A stretch of 64,000 nt of DNA from Cellulophaga baltica (GCF_900102165.1 NZ_FNBD01000007.1:186001-250000), one strand, 5' to 3'; shown: positions 7,775 through 17,054, numbered from the stretch's first letter. Made by a program: numbers and translations. The notes: generated by a model not told the origin, from the sequence alone.

Positions 7775-9496
7775 TTAAAAATTCAGCACTTCTTTTTCAT
7801 CAGTACCTATTATCGTTATTTCAAATTTATAGGAAGAGAGATCAGCTTTTAACCGGACGCTATTACTGCCTTCAACCCATGAAAAATCAAGCTCATGCTC
7901 CGTAGTTGCTGCAATCGTCAGTTTTCCTGTAAAAGCCGCATTAGTATTTCTTAAACGCAATAGTTTTAATTGTTTTAGCACTACTGGTGTTGCTAGGCTT
8001 TTTTTAATTTCTTCAAGAGATAGGGTGGTCCTATTTATTTCTTTGTGCCCTCCACTACCACCATGATCAGCAGCTTCATAATTGTTTTTACCTGCAAATA
8101 AATCTAAATACCATATCTGAGGTGTACCGGGCATAAATATTTGAATAGCTCTTGCCAATACTAATTTCTGATCACTTTCTCCCAAAGCACTATAAAAAGT
8201 AGCATTGACTTGGTAATAAGAAATTTTCTTCCCTGACGGATCATAAAGATTTTTAACCCTTCCACCACGCGCAATAATGGTGTCCATAATTTCTTCTATT
8301 TCTTTATCGGCTAATAAACCCTCTTGGTACACACCCTGTACTTCTTTTCCTTTAAGGTCTAGCACAGGAATACCATCATGGCATCCTAACATATTTACGG
8401 TAGTATAATTTTTAGCAACAATCTCATTCGCCCATTTCAGAAGCGCTTTATTGGTACCTTTTTCTAAAGCATGAATGGTTAAACCTGGTAAGAAAAAATC
8501 ATATATAACATATCCTTTAGCCGCTACCTCATCATGAAGATGTAATCCGTATTCCGCATGGATTTCTGGTAAGAGTTGTAACTCATTTTCTTGTGCAATT
8601 TTATTAATGCGCTCTAAATAATCCCAAGTACCCGGTGTATTAAAAAAATTAGTTTGTCCCACTTCTTTATGCAAGTATGCAAAAGCATCTAACCTAAGCA
8701 CATTACACCCATAAATTCGCACTTTTTGTAAGGTCTCTTTGTAGAACTCCCATACTAAGGGCGACTTTGCATTTACATCCATCTGCCCTAAATACGAACG
8801 TTTCTTTTCTATAATTGCTAAGATCTGATCTTTATATATTTCGTGAGCTCCTAGATTAAGAGTTCTAAAATCTTGTTGCGTCGCTATCGCTGCATTCATG
8901 GTTTCACAAATAGCTACTGCTATTTTCTCTGATACATTTAAATTAGATACATCACCTATTGCTATTGGCTGATACTTAATTTCTTGGTAAAAGGTATTCC
9001 AATAGGGCTTTTCTGTGCCATCTGGGAAGATAACTTTAAGTATCGGTAGTCCAGATTTACGCATGAATAACTTATTCAAATGTTTAGCATCAGGTATAAT
9101 CACTCCATTATCAGCTAGTTCTCCATGGCCCTCCCAAAATTGATTCCAATCAATAAAAAAGTCTTTATATTTTGATGCTTTCCCATATTGCAACATATCT
9201 TTAAATTGCGGGGAAGCAACAGAAAGGTGGTTTAAAACAATATCAAACTTAAGCATAATGCGCAATGCAGCTAAAGCTTTAAGGTCTTCTTTTGAAACAA
9301 GTTCTTGGTTAAAGTTATAATCAATAATAGAAAAACCACGATCTAAATCACTATTAAAGAAAGTAGGTAGTATATAGAATAATGAAAAAACATCTTCAAA
9401 TTCGGGCATTTGTAATACCTCTATAGTATCGCTCAATTTGCTTCCAATACTATCTGGGTAAGCGTTTAGCATTACACCATTTCTAATCTCTGTCAT
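7775..9496 (-). CDS. GH13 subfamily 18 sugar phosphorylase, sucrose phosphorylase type
   Basis: A 573-residue alpha-amylase-superfamily enzyme with the layout of GH13_18 phosphorylases. Visible are the N-terminal FDIVLNHLS, the nucleophile region LRLDAFAYLHKEVG, the acid/base in LLPEIHAEY and the transition-state Asp in LGCHDGIPVLDL. These enzymes phosphorolyse sucrose, sucrose 6'-phosphate or glucosylglycerate to glucose 1-phosphate. The next gene upstream is a PfkB kinase like fructokinase, and a LacI regulator follows divergently, which favours sucrose or a fructosyl substrate. No signal peptide, so cytoplasmic; no transporter is adjacent. Substrate specificity is inference. Confidence 0.8.
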   Translation of the reverse strand: MTEIRNGVMLNAYPDSIGSKLSDTIEVLQMPEFEDVFSLFYILPTFFNSDLDRGFSIIDYNFNQELVSKEDLKALAALRIMLKFDIVLNHLSVASPQFKDMLQYGKASKYKDFFIDWNQFWEGHGELADNGVIIPDAKHLNKLFMRKSGLPILKVIFPDGTEKPYWNTFYQEIKYQPIAIGDVSNLNVSEKIAVAICETMNAAIATQQDFRTLNLGAHEIYKDQILAIIEKKRSYLGQMDVNAKSPLVWEFYKETLQKVRIYGCNVLRLDAFAYLHKEVGQTNFFNTPGTWDYLERINKIAQENELQLLPEIHAEYGLHLHDEVAAKGYVIYDFFLPGLTIHALEKGTNKALLKWANEIVAKNYTTVNMLGCHDGIPVLDLKGKEVQGVYQEGLLADKEIEEIMDTIIARGGRVKNLYDPSGKKISYYQVNATFYSALGESDQKLVLARAIQIFMPGTPQIWYLDLFAGKNNYEAADHGGSGGHKEINRTTLSLEEIKKSLATPVVLKQLKLLRLRNTNAAFTGKLTIAATTEHELDFSWVEGSNSVRLKADLSSYKFEITIIGTDEKEVLNF

Positions 9497-9542
9497 ATCT
9501 GAGGTTTATAATAACTTATTGTCTATTGCTGTAATGGATTGC

Positions 9543-10481
9543 TTATAATAATTCTGAAATAATATTAATATTATCTGGGAGTCGCCCTACATTTTGAAGC
9601 TTTAACGCCGCTAATTTAAGAGCCACTTCTAAGCACTTTTCAATGGGTTTTTCATTGATATAAGCAAATAAAAATCCTGACCAAAAAGCATCTCCTGCAC
9701 CGGTAGCATCCATAATTTTGTCTACCTTAATTGCTGGTAAAGTGATGACACCATAGCCTTGCTTTGAAAGCTTAACACCTTTACTCCCCAATGTCAAACA
9801 TACTGTAGTCACCCCCTCAGAATGAAAGAAGTTAAAAATTTCATCATGCGGTACTTCTTTCTTAAACAAGCGAAGCATATCATCCTCGCTAATTTTAACG
9901 AGTGGATTAAATTTACAATAGGCTTTGATAACTCTTAATGCTTCTGCCCTACTCTTCCACAGTTTTCTCGCATAATTCACATCAATACTTAATTGACAGC
10001 CCAATTCAAAAGCTTCATGCGCTTTTTTAAGAATCGTAGCCTGCGCAGGGTTTTTACTTAGGGCAAAGCAGGTGGTATGAAATATTTTACTATCTAATAG
10101 TAAGGCTTTACTTAATTGTTTTTCCGTGATTGCTTTATCGGCTTGTCTAAACGGAATAAAATCTGGCGTACCCGCTGTTCTTGAAACGAAGATGACACTG
10201 GTGGGTTTGTTCTTTTTCTTAGTGATGTATTTTGTAGAAATCCCCACCTCATCTAATCGTTTAAAAATATAAGACCCAAAACCATCATCACCAACGGAAG
10301 CCACAAGCGCGGGATTTAACCCCAATCGTGCTGCATTCATCGCTACATTGGTAGGAGAACCACCTAAATAGCGGTGATAATCTCTCGTATTATCAATTCC
10401 CATTCCGGATTGATGGCCTATAAAATCTATTAAAATTTCACCTACACAGAGAATGTCTATCGTTCTTGGTTTTGTTTTCAA
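9543..10481 (-). CDS. PfkB family carbohydrate kinase, probable fructokinase
   Basis: A 312-residue ribokinase-family protein. It has the N-terminal glycine-rich sugar-binding segment LGGSPTNVAMNAARLG and the C-terminal ATP/anion-hole signature DATGAGDAFWSGF with the catalytic Asp in GAGD. It lies 46 bases upstream of the GH13_18 phosphorylase, so the two probably form one transcript. A fructose released by sucrose phosphorolysis would be phosphorylated here. Other PfkB sugars cannot be excluded from sequence alone. Confidence 0.85.
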   Translation of the reverse strand: MKTKPRTIDILCVGEILIDFIGHQSGMGIDNTRDYHRYLGGSPTNVAMNAARLGLNPALVASVGDDGFGSYIFKRLDEVGISTKYITKKKNKPTSVIFVSRTAGTPDFIPFRQADKAITEKQLSKALLLDSKIFHTTCFALSKNPAQATILKKAHEAFELGCQLSIDVNYARKLWKSRAEALRVIKAYCKFNPLVKISEDDMLRLFKKEVPHDEIFNFFHSEGVTTVCLTLGSKGVKLSKQGYGVITLPAIKVDKIMDATGAGDAFWSGFLFAYINEKPIEKCLEVALKLAALKLQNVGRLPDNINIISELL

Positions 10482-10608
10482 GTTTTTGGTTTTAGAATAC
10501 TATGTTATTTGGTTTAGTTTTAAGACGCTGACTTATAGTAAAGTATAGCCACTTTTACTAAATTAATTACCAAGATAAATCATAATTAATTTGTTTTGCA
10601 ATTTTAGC

Positions 10609-10628
10609 TTACGAAAATGATTTCGTAA
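10609..10628. promoter_or_regulatory. Candidate LacI-family operator
   Basis: A perfect inverted repeat, TTACGAAA-ATGA-TTTCGTAA, lies in the 212-base divergent region between the PfkB kinase and the lacI-type gene. Thirteen bases on, a related half-site pattern (CGATTTCG, 10639-10646) may be a second, weaker site. Control of both divergent transcripts by the regulator is inference. Confidence 0.65.
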
Positions 10629-10693
10629 TTGACTAAAACGATTTCGATTTTTATTTCTAACTTACTTATGAAAGCAAAACCTATATTTAGACT

Positions 10694-11728
10694 ATGAAGC
10701 CGGCAACCTTAAAAGAAATAGCTCAAAAATTAAATATATCTGTATCTACAGCTTCCAAAGCATTGAAGGATTATCCTGATGTTAGTAAAAAAACGAAAGC
10801 ATTAGTTCATGAATTGGCTAAAACCTTAAATTACAAGCCTAATAGTTTAGCGGTTAACTTACGTAATAAAGAGACGAAAACTATTGGTTTAATAGTTCCC
10901 GAGGTAGTACATCACTTTTTTTCTAGTGTCATTAAAGGAATTATCTCTCAGGCGGAAAAGAAAGGCTATTTGGTAATTATTTTACAGTCTAACGAATCGT
11001 ATAAATTAGAAAAAAAACAGCTTAATTTATTAATGCAGCAACGTGTAGATGGTATTCTTATTTCCTTAGCAAATGGTACGGCCGATTTTATGCACCTCAA
11101 TGAAATTGTTGCTCAAGACAAGCCACTCGTTATGTTTGATAAAATTGCAAAACTAGTACGTTGTTCTAAAGTTATTATTGATGACCGCAAAGCAGCATAT
11201 GATGCTACGCAACACTTAATTGATATAGGTTGCAAGAAAATAGCGCATTTTAGAGGTGCCTTATTGCCGCAGAATTCAATAGATCGTTTTTTAGGCTACA
11301 AGAAGGCTTTGTTAGATAATCAAATGGACTATGACCCTTCACTAGTTTATATCTGTGAATGTGGAGATAAAAGTTTTGAGGAAGGTAAAACCAATGCATT
11401 ACAACTATTAGAAGATCATACAGATGTTGATGGCATCTTTATAAATACCGATTTAGTTGCCATTGGTGCTTTAACAGCGTTTCAAGAAAAAGGAATACAG
11501 GTCCCTAATGATATAGCTGTAGTAGGATTTAGCAATTGGTTTATGTCTTCGGTCATATCTCCTAGTTTAACCACAATAAACCAACCTGGATTTTTAATGG
11601 GTAAAACAGCCTTTAAGCAATTATACAAAGAAATTAAAAGCAAAAAAAAGAATAAACCCATTGCTCTAAAAGAGATTATTTTACAAACAGACCTGATACA
11701 AAGAGCATCTACAACCCTTAGCTCTTAA
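10694..11728 (+). CDS. LacI family transcriptional regulator
   Basis: A 344-residue protein of standard LacI/GalR length. The N-terminal HTH (TLKEIAQKLNISVSTASKAL, residues about 4-23) and hinge YKPNSLAVNLR are followed by a periplasmic-binding-protein-like ligand domain (TIGLIVPEVVHHFFS, then VDGIFINTDLVAIGAL). It is divergent from the PfkB/GH13_18 pair, whose operator it probably binds; sugar or sugar phosphate is the expected effector. The region after its stop (11729-11846), convergent with the sulfatase, shows no clear terminator. Confidence 0.92.
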   Translation: MKPATLKEIAQKLNISVSTASKALKDYPDVSKKTKALVHELAKTLNYKPNSLAVNLRNKETKTIGLIVPEVVHHFFSSVIKGIISQAEKKGYLVIILQSNESYKLEKKQLNLLMQQRVDGILISLANGTADFMHLNEIVAQDKPLVMFDKIAKLVRCSKVIIDDRKAAYDATQHLIDIGCKKIAHFRGALLPQNSIDRFLGYKKALLDNQMDYDPSLVYICECGDKSFEEGKTNALQLLEDHTDVDGIFINTDLVAIGALTAFQEKGIQVPNDIAVVGFSNWFMSSVISPSLTTINQPGFLMGKTAFKQLYKEIKSKKKNKPIALKEIILQTDLIQRASTTLSS

Positions 11729-11846
11729 CCATTAAATCTTTTGTAATTTCTCTGGCTAACATTCCTTCAGAACAATTTTTAAATGACTTAGCTAAACTCT
11801 ACTAAACTGTAGTATAGGCAATATCCATTCACACTCAAGTCTAATG

Positions 11847-13160
11847 CTAATTAACAATTTCCTGAAGCTCCGATGTCAATTCGTTATAAATCTCCATCTC
11901 CGCTTCACTTAATGTATTATCAAGTAAGTTCGTAATTTCAAGAGGATCTAAGTCTAGATTATAAAGAGCTTCAGTACCATTTCTAAATAACATATACTTG
12001 TACGTTGCAGATCTAACCGTATAATCAAGCGTATCGTCATCATAACTAACCTCTGAAAACGCATATTCTCTACTTCCTACACCTGAATCTGTTAGAACAT
12101 TTTTAAAACTCTTACTATCTGTATTTGAATTCGTTGAATTTCCTGATAATTCTAAAATGGTGTTATATAAATCTGTAGCATTTATGATACTATTCTCTTC
12201 TATGTTTGTTCTAGTGATACCTTGACCGGATAATACCATCGGAACATTTATACCACCTTGATAAATAGATCCTTTTGCCCTAGACCTATCATATTCTTGC
12301 GCAACTTGGTTTGGCGACCCATTATCGCCTATAAAAATAATAACGGTATTGTCTCTTACCTCAGCACTCATTGCTCCTAAAAGCCTTCCTATTTCAGAAT
12401 CCATAGCCTCTAACGCCGCTAAAAAATAAGGCAATGGATTGGCATCAATACTTGCCTGGTCTATAGGCAAATCTCCTTGGCTATGTAAATTTGATGGTGG
12501 TACATGAAACGGAGTATGAGGTGCATTATAAGCTAACCATAAAAACCAAGGATCATTTTGAGCATTCACCCAATCTATAGATAAATCTGTTAATTTTGAG
12601 GTCACATACTCGGTACTTGTAGCTGAATTTGAGTTTTCTACAAGGCTCCAATTGTAATAATCTTGAACGGTACCATTTAGTATTCCTGCAAAATAATCTA
12701 TTCCCATTGTTGTAGGCTGGCTAGCATCGGTTGAAAGATGCCATTTACCAATTAGTGCGGTGTTATAATTAGACATATCATTTTGAAGAATATGCTCTGA
12801 ACTTACAAGGGTCTGCGCCACTCTTGTGATACCTATCTGAGTACCGTATTTACCTGTTAGCATTGTTGCTCTGGTGGGACTACATAAAGGATTTACCCAA
12901 ACATTATTAAACTTAATCCCATTTGCCATCAACCCCTCTAGGTTTGGCATATTTGGTTTTATACTCCCAATAGGATAATTAGGCGTCGCGTCTAAACCCA
13001 TATCATCTGCTATAATTAAAAGTATATTAGGAGGGTTATCATCTTCAGTGCCATTATCTGCAATTTCTTCTGTAATTTCTTCCGCTGTGGTTTTACTGCT
13101 ACACGAAAAAATAAAAAGTGCCATGACTGAATATGTAAAAATAGATAGTAGTGATTTCAT
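11847..13160 (-). CDS. Arylsulfatase-type sulfatase, lipoprotein
   Basis: A 437-residue protein with a lipoprotein signal (lipobox FIFSC, Cys20), so it is probably anchored in the envelope. Sulfatase features are ILLIIADDMG (metal-binding Asp pair near 52-53), the formylglycine signature CSPTRATMLTG with modifiable Cys93, and a metal site IFIGDNGSPNQ. It belongs to the alkaline-phosphatase superfamily and would remove sulfate from sugars or other esters. It lies 42 bases after the SCO1-like gene and may be the last gene of that operon, though a separate promoter cannot be excluded. No maturase gene is nearby. Confidence 0.9.
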   Translation of the reverse strand: MKSLLSIFTYSVMALFIFSCSSKTTAEEITEEIADNGTEDDNPPNILLIIADDMGLDATPNYPIGSIKPNMPNLEGLMANGIKFNNVWVNPLCSPTRATMLTGKYGTQIGITRVAQTLVSSEHILQNDMSNYNTALIGKWHLSTDASQPTTMGIDYFAGILNGTVQDYYNWSLVENSNSATSTEYVTSKLTDLSIDWVNAQNDPWFLWLAYNAPHTPFHVPPSNLHSQGDLPIDQASIDANPLPYFLAALEAMDSEIGRLLGAMSAEVRDNTVIIFIGDNGSPNQVAQEYDRSRAKGSIYQGGINVPMVLSGQGITRTNIEENSIINATDLYNTILELSGNSTNSNTDSKSFKNVLTDSGVGSREYAFSEVSYDDDTLDYTVRSATYKYMLFRNGTEALYNLDLDPLEITNLLDNTLSEAEMEIYNELTSELQEIVN

Positions 13161-13202
13161 AAGGAATTAATTTTTATTACTTTTTGTTTTAAGCATGAAG
13201 TA

Positions 13203-13859
13203 TTAAAAATCTTCGTTTTTTAAAATATCAATATGCCGTATAAGACGTTTAATATCTAATGCAATAGTACCATTATAAACACCACGTATATAGCCGCTCT
13301 TATCTACCAAAATAAAATTTTCTGTATGTATAAAGTCATCTACATCCGTAGTTTTCGTAAAGTCATCATCTGCAAAATAGCCATCTCTTGCAATGGTATA
13401 GAGTTCCGTTTTATCCCCTGTTACCAAATGCCATTTTTTTGCATCTACATTTTTTATCCTGCTATATTTTTTTAGCTCCTCAACTGTATCAACCCACGGC
13501 ATAACCGTATGTGACAATAGCATAATAGCATCATCATTCTGGTAAACTTCTTGAAGACTACTCATGTTTTCCGTAAGTTTTGGACAAATCCCAGGGCATA
13601 TAGTGAAGAAAAAATTAGCCACGTAAATATGCCCTTTATAGGTTGCATTGGTAATCGTATCTCCGTTTTGGTCTAAAAATGAAAAAGACGGAATTTTATG
13701 TATTGGTGTATTCCATTGAGGTGTAAAATCTGCCGTATTAAAATATGGCAAAGCACTGATCTGTTTCCCATTTTTTAGTGAGTCTGTGTTTATTTTTTTT
13801 TCATTTTTACATGAACTTAATACTAGGAATAAACTTAATATTAGTACTATCTGCTGCAT
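13203..13859 (-). CDS. SCO1/SenC family lipoprotein
   Basis: A 218-residue thioredoxin-fold protein with lipobox LVLSSC (Cys17). The copper-binding CxxxC motif is CPGIC (Cys88 and Cys92) and the conserved distal His is in DDFIHTENF (His178). SCO proteins deliver copper to the CuA centre of cytochrome oxidase or act in periplasmic thiol-redox balance. It starts 4 bases before the MORN lipoprotein stop and sits in the cluster led by an ECF sigma factor, hinting that the cluster answers copper or envelope redox stress; that link is inference. Confidence 0.88.
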   Translation of the reverse strand: MQQIVLILSLFLVLSSCKNEKKINTDSLKNGKQISALPYFNTADFTPQWNTPIHKIPSFSFLDQNGDTITNATYKGHIYVANFFFTICPGICPKLTENMSSLQEVYQNDDAIMLLSHTVMPWVDTVEELKKYSRIKNVDAKKWHLVTGDKTELYTIARDGYFADDDFTKTTDVDDFIHTENFILVDKSGYIRGVYNGTIALDIKRLIRHIDILKNEDF

Positions 13860-13863
13860 TTAT

Positions 13864-14433
13864 TTATTTTATATTTTTACTATCAACCGTAACTTTGTAG
13901 CATTTCTTAAGACCAATTAAACCAAAACGTTCCCCATTGATAGTTTCAAAATTCGCCCTTATTTTACCTGAAGCATACCACATCTTTTGACTCCCCGCTT
14001 CTTTTCCTTTTGAATAATTAAAGTCTTTAAATAGCGTTCCTGTTTTATACCATTCTTTGAGATTTCCATCATAGGCTCCTTTAGCATTAAAATGATACGC
14101 AAATTTTGGAGTACCTGTGTCCCACCAACCTTTGTGAGTCCCTATTTTTAAATTATTAGCATAGGAACGCTCTGAGGCTTTTACCCCATTTTGATGCCAA
14201 AAAGATTCCAAACCTTCTTTCTTGCCCTTGTCGTAATTGATTTTAGATTTTAATTGACCATCCTGATGATACGCTACTAATACACCTGTGTACGGAATAT
14301 TTTTATATAGTAACACTCCATTTTCCAAATTGAGGTTGGCATCAGATTCATTAAGATTTAATTGATCTTCTGAACATCCACAAGTAAGTATCAGACATAA
14401 AATGCAACCAATAAGTTTTGTAAATAATTTCAT
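13864..14433 (-). CDS. MORN-repeat lipoprotein (YwqK-like)
   Basis: A 189-residue protein with a lipoprotein signal ending near Cys18-Cys20. The body is built of MORN-type repeats of about 22-24 residues: GQLKSKINYDKGKKEGLESF, GVKASERSYANNLKIGTHKG, GAYDGNLKEWYKTGTLFKDF and GKEAGSQKMWYASGKIRANF. Such proteins are often labelled YwqK-family antitoxin, but no toxin is adjacent here, so that name should not be read as function. It is tightly spaced with the SCO1-like gene and probably surface-exposed on a membrane. Confidence 0.8.
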   Translation of the reverse strand: MKLFTKLIGCILCLILTCGCSEDQLNLNESDANLNLENGVLLYKNIPYTGVLVAYHQDGQLKSKINYDKGKKEGLESFWHQNGVKASERSYANNLKIGTHKGWWDTGTPKFAYHFNAKGAYDGNLKEWYKTGTLFKDFNYSKGKEAGSQKMWYASGKIRANFETINGERFGLIGLKKCYKVTVDSKNIK

Positions 14434-14492
14434 TGTACAGCGTGATGAATTAACTCATGCAATCGTTTGTAAATACTCTTTTGCTGTTTAAA

Positions 14493-15272
14493 TTAATTAG
14501 TGATATTTCCTGGCGTTCCAAAAAAGCCATTTCCATTAATATATGGATCATCAGCTGTCACGTGATAATGGTAAATTCCATCCGGGAAATCTGCCGTTAC
14601 CCCTATGTGCCCATGAAACTCATCTAAATCGGCAGATATAATTATCTCACCATCCTCTAGAGGCCCGTAAACTGGAAATCCATCTGCTAACAAACCTATA
14701 AAGGCATCTTCTCCAAACTCTTGAGTAAGAAAAGTAGGTTCAATATGATAGTGATAGGTGCTTTGGCCTTGTGGATGCCCCAACCATTGATCGAAGCTAT
14801 CAATTTCATTAGTTAATGGTTGATCTGGTCCTGCATATTGATTATAGAGAACAATCCCGTTTCTTGCAATGCCTATAGTACCTAAAGACGTAGCCTCATG
14901 AATAGCCGCTTCTTCGGGATTTAATGTAATCGTTAAAGTAATATTCTGAGTCGCAATTTTATTAGGGTTTTGATGAAAGGCCGTATTTGTTCCATTATAT
15001 TCCTCATACAAGTCATTTGATGTTGGCCAATATGGGCTTGTATGATTTGGTAGATCTTCTGTTGTAAATGTTACTGTACCATCATTAATGGCATAGGATA
15101 AACCTGTGCCATCAAATTTTGATAGTAACATAGATATATCGTTTATTGTATCTGGAGTTTCAGGTGTTACTTCATCAGCTATAGTATCATCAGCAGCATC
15201 ATTAGTACTAGAACAGGCAACAAATAGCGCTAGTATACTTATTGTAGCTATTGATTTTAATTTCTTCTTCAT
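14493..15272 (-). CDS. YHYH domain-containing lipoprotein
   Basis: A 259-residue protein with lipobox LFVACS (Cys20) and a low-complexity Asp/Thr linker. Near residue 150 it has a YHYH motif (QSTYHYHIEP), then DGFPVYGPLEDGE and a second YHYH in DGIYHYHVTADDPY, ending GFFGTPGN. These are the hallmarks of the YHYH family, found in marine bacteria and thought to bind metal through the His residues; its biochemical role is not established. It belongs to the leftward cluster that starts with the ECF sigma factor at 16869. Confidence 0.85.
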   Translation of the reverse strand: MKKKLKSIATISILALFVACSSTNDAADDTIADEVTPETPDTINDISMLLSKFDGTGLSYAINDGTVTFTTEDLPNHTSPYWPTSNDLYEEYNGTNTAFHQNPNKIATQNITLTITLNPEEAAIHEATSLGTIGIARNGIVLYNQYAGPDQPLTNEIDSFDQWLGHPQGQSTYHYHIEPTFLTQEFGEDAFIGLLADGFPVYGPLEDGEIIISADLDEFHGHIGVTADFPDGIYHYHVTADDPYINGNGFFGTPGNITN

Positions 15273-15370
15273 TGTAATAGGTTTTGGGTTTTCTATTTAT
15301 TTAGATGCCAATTAAAAAAATACCTTGCGTTTATTTTAAAATGAAATGAAATTGCAGTAATCCTGTGCTT

Positions 15371-15853
15371 CTATTCGTCTTTATGCTCAAAGAACTTAGG
15401 CCTTTCGTGTGTTGCTTCACTCTTATTTAATGCCTCTTTAATTATTTCCTGTAATTTCAATCGTTGCTTTTTAGTACAAATACGTTCAACATCCTTGAAA
15501 TAATAAAAAGTCTTTTGCTCTTTCTGTTGTTGAATTTGCCCCATTAATGAGGTTATAGCATCTATTTGGTTTTCTTTTTTTGTTGAATCTGCCAAACTAT
15601 TCCATAATTGCTTTTTTAGACCTCTATTTTCCATAGATAATTCTCGGATGGACCGTCTATGCTTTCTCGTAATTTTTCTAAATTGCTGTAATTGCCCTTT
15701 GTCAAATCCTAATTCTTTAGCAATAAAATTACTGGGTTGTTCTGATGCTGTTGGTTGTTTTTTATTGCCATCCGTCATATAGGTAACTAAAAAGAAACCA
15801 TTCACTGCGATCAAAAAAAATAGGAATATATATGTTATTAAATTTTTATTCAT
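15371..15853 (-). CDS. CpxP/Spy-like periplasmic protein with one membrane anchor
   Basis: The start ATG at 15853 is preferred over 15904 because it places the hydrophobic segment (NLITYIFLFFLIAVNGFFLV) directly at the N-terminus. The 160-residue product then has an all-helical domain (GFDKGQLQQFRKITRKHRRS to KQRLKLQEIIKEAL) resembling periplasmic heavy-metal sensor/CpxP-type proteins, with basic, amphipathic helices. In flavobacteria such proteins follow ECF sigma and anti-sigma genes, as here. It may titrate a stress signal or act as a chaperone; metal binding is not shown by any clear residue cluster. Confidence 0.65.
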   Translation of the reverse strand: MNKNLITYIFLFFLIAVNGFFLVTYMTDGNKKQPTASEQPSNFIAKELGFDKGQLQQFRKITRKHRRSIRELSMENRGLKKQLWNSLADSTKKENQIDAITSLMGQIQQQKEQKTFYYFKDVERICTKKQRLKLQEIIKEALNKSEATHERPKFFEHKDE

Positions 15854-15937
15854 TTTATCTATATCATCCGTCCAATAAAATTTAAAATAGCCAAGAATAG
15901 ACAAATTATAAAATTGTATTGGTCGTATTTATTTTAG

Positions 15938-16252
15938 TTAATTAAACAACGCTGTTTCCTTATTACCTGATAAATCATAGGCTTCCACAAACTGTTCAAG
16001 GTTATCATTGTAGCTAAATTTTTTCATTTTAGTAAAGGCTAAAGTATTTAAAACAAGTATTAAAATTAGTAGTGCAAATTGAACTCTTACTGTTAACCAT
16101 GAAAAAAATACTTTTTCATTTTCAGCTTTATGAAACAAGGTATGCATCACTTTTTCTTTAAAAAAAGGGGACACCGTTACAGGTTTAATCGCTGTTGTAC
16201 TCTCAAAAACCTCCTGTACGCTATTCTCTATGTTACTGTCTTTTCGCTTCAT
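15938..16252 (-). CDS. Single-pass membrane protein, possible anti-sigma factor
   Basis: A 104-residue protein with a cytoplasmic N-terminal half, one transmembrane helix (about residues 53-70, VQFALLILILVLNTLAF) and a short C-terminal periplasmic tail. No zinc-binding HxxxCxxC motif of ZAS anti-sigma domains is present. Position directly after an ECF sigma gene (38-base gap) and topology suggest that it holds the sigma factor at the membrane. The function is inferred from context only. Confidence 0.55.
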   Translation of the reverse strand: MKRKDSNIENSVQEVFESTTAIKPVTVSPFFKEKVMHTLFHKAENEKVFFSWLTVRVQFALLILILVLNTLAFTKMKKFSYNDNLEQFVEAYDLSGNKETALFN

Positions 16253-16290
16253 ACTATTTATTTGGATGTGAAAAAAAATAAAATCTCTCG

Positions 16291-16869
16291 CTAAATTTCA
16301 TTTTTATAATAATTAACTAATAATTCCTGTAATTTCTTCTTTGCTCTAAACATTAGGGATTCTATTGAAGAAATACTTTTTCCCGTTAAGTCATTAATTT
16401 CCTGATAGCTTTTCCCTTCTAATTTATGCAAGGTAAAAACTAGTCTTTGGCTTTCTGGCAATTGGTTTATAGCATAAAAAAGCAATTTGGTTTTTTCTTT
16501 ATTTTCTAGGATAATACCTGGATGATTCACCTCCGTAAAATAATTAGAATTAGTTAAAGAAATATCGTTTCCATTTATAACTTGCAGGAAGGCAAAACGC
16601 TTTTTCGTATTCTTTTTTCTAATAAATTCTAGACATTTATTCGTGGCTATTCTATAAATCCACGTAGATAAAGCTGAATTTTCCTTAAATTTTTTGATGG
16701 ATTTAAATATTTCTATAAAGACCTCTTGTGCTATATCTTCAGCATCTTCTTTATTTGGAACAAAAGATAGACAAGTATAAAATATTTTATCTTTATATAC
16801 ATCAATTAGCTTACTATAGGCCGCCTGATGCCCGCTTCTTAATTCATCAATAAAATTTGAATCTTCCAA
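16291..16869 (-). CDS. ECF-type RNA polymerase sigma factor
   Basis: A 192-residue sigma-70-family protein with region 2 (DAEDIAQEVFIEIFKSIKKF, followed by STWIYRIATNKCLEFIR) and region 4 (LPESQRLVFTLHKLEGKSYQ, then SISSIESLMFRAKKKLQELL). It lacks regions 1 and 3, as is usual for ECF factors. It leads a leftward set of a membrane protein, CpxP-like, YHYH, MORN, SCO1 and possibly sulfatase genes. The upstream region contains TACTTTTG on its strand (16900-16907) as a possible housekeeping -7 box, and GTAACTTTTT further up. Confidence 0.93.
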   Translation of the reverse strand: MEDSNFIDELRSGHQAAYSKLIDVYKDKIFYTCLSFVPNKEDAEDIAQEVFIEIFKSIKKFKENSALSTWIYRIATNKCLEFIRKKNTKKRFAFLQVINGNDISLTNSNYFTEVNHPGIILENKEKTKLLFYAINQLPESQRLVFTLHKLEGKSYQEINDLTGKSISSIESLMFRAKKKLQELLVNYYKNEI

Positions 16870-16899
16870 TTATAAAAGCTGCATTAGTATTAAAGAGCA

Positions 16900-16907
16900 C
16901 AAAAGTA
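16900..16907 (-). promoter_or_regulatory. Candidate -7 element for ECF sigma operon
   Basis: On the minus strand this reads TACTTTTG, a match to TAnnTTTG, 31 bases before the sigma factor start. A matching -33 TTG is not present. The tandem TACCGATACCGA about 20 bases further upstream could belong to an ECF-type promoter, but this is not resolved. Confidence 0.35.
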
Positions 16908-17054
16908 AGTTTGTAATTCTCGGTATCGGTAAAAAGTTACGTTAAGACTTCCTCTTTTTTTGTCTGCTCCCTTTAGTTAACTAACGATATTCGCCTTAAT
17001 TAATTGCAAGTCTAGACTTATGAACCTTTCCTCATACTAGAAATAGTATATTTA

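Noticed and set aside
13864-14433. YwqK antitoxin of a toxin-antitoxin pair
   Set aside because: MORN repeats alone gave the family name; the protein is a lipoprotein and no toxin gene is beside it.
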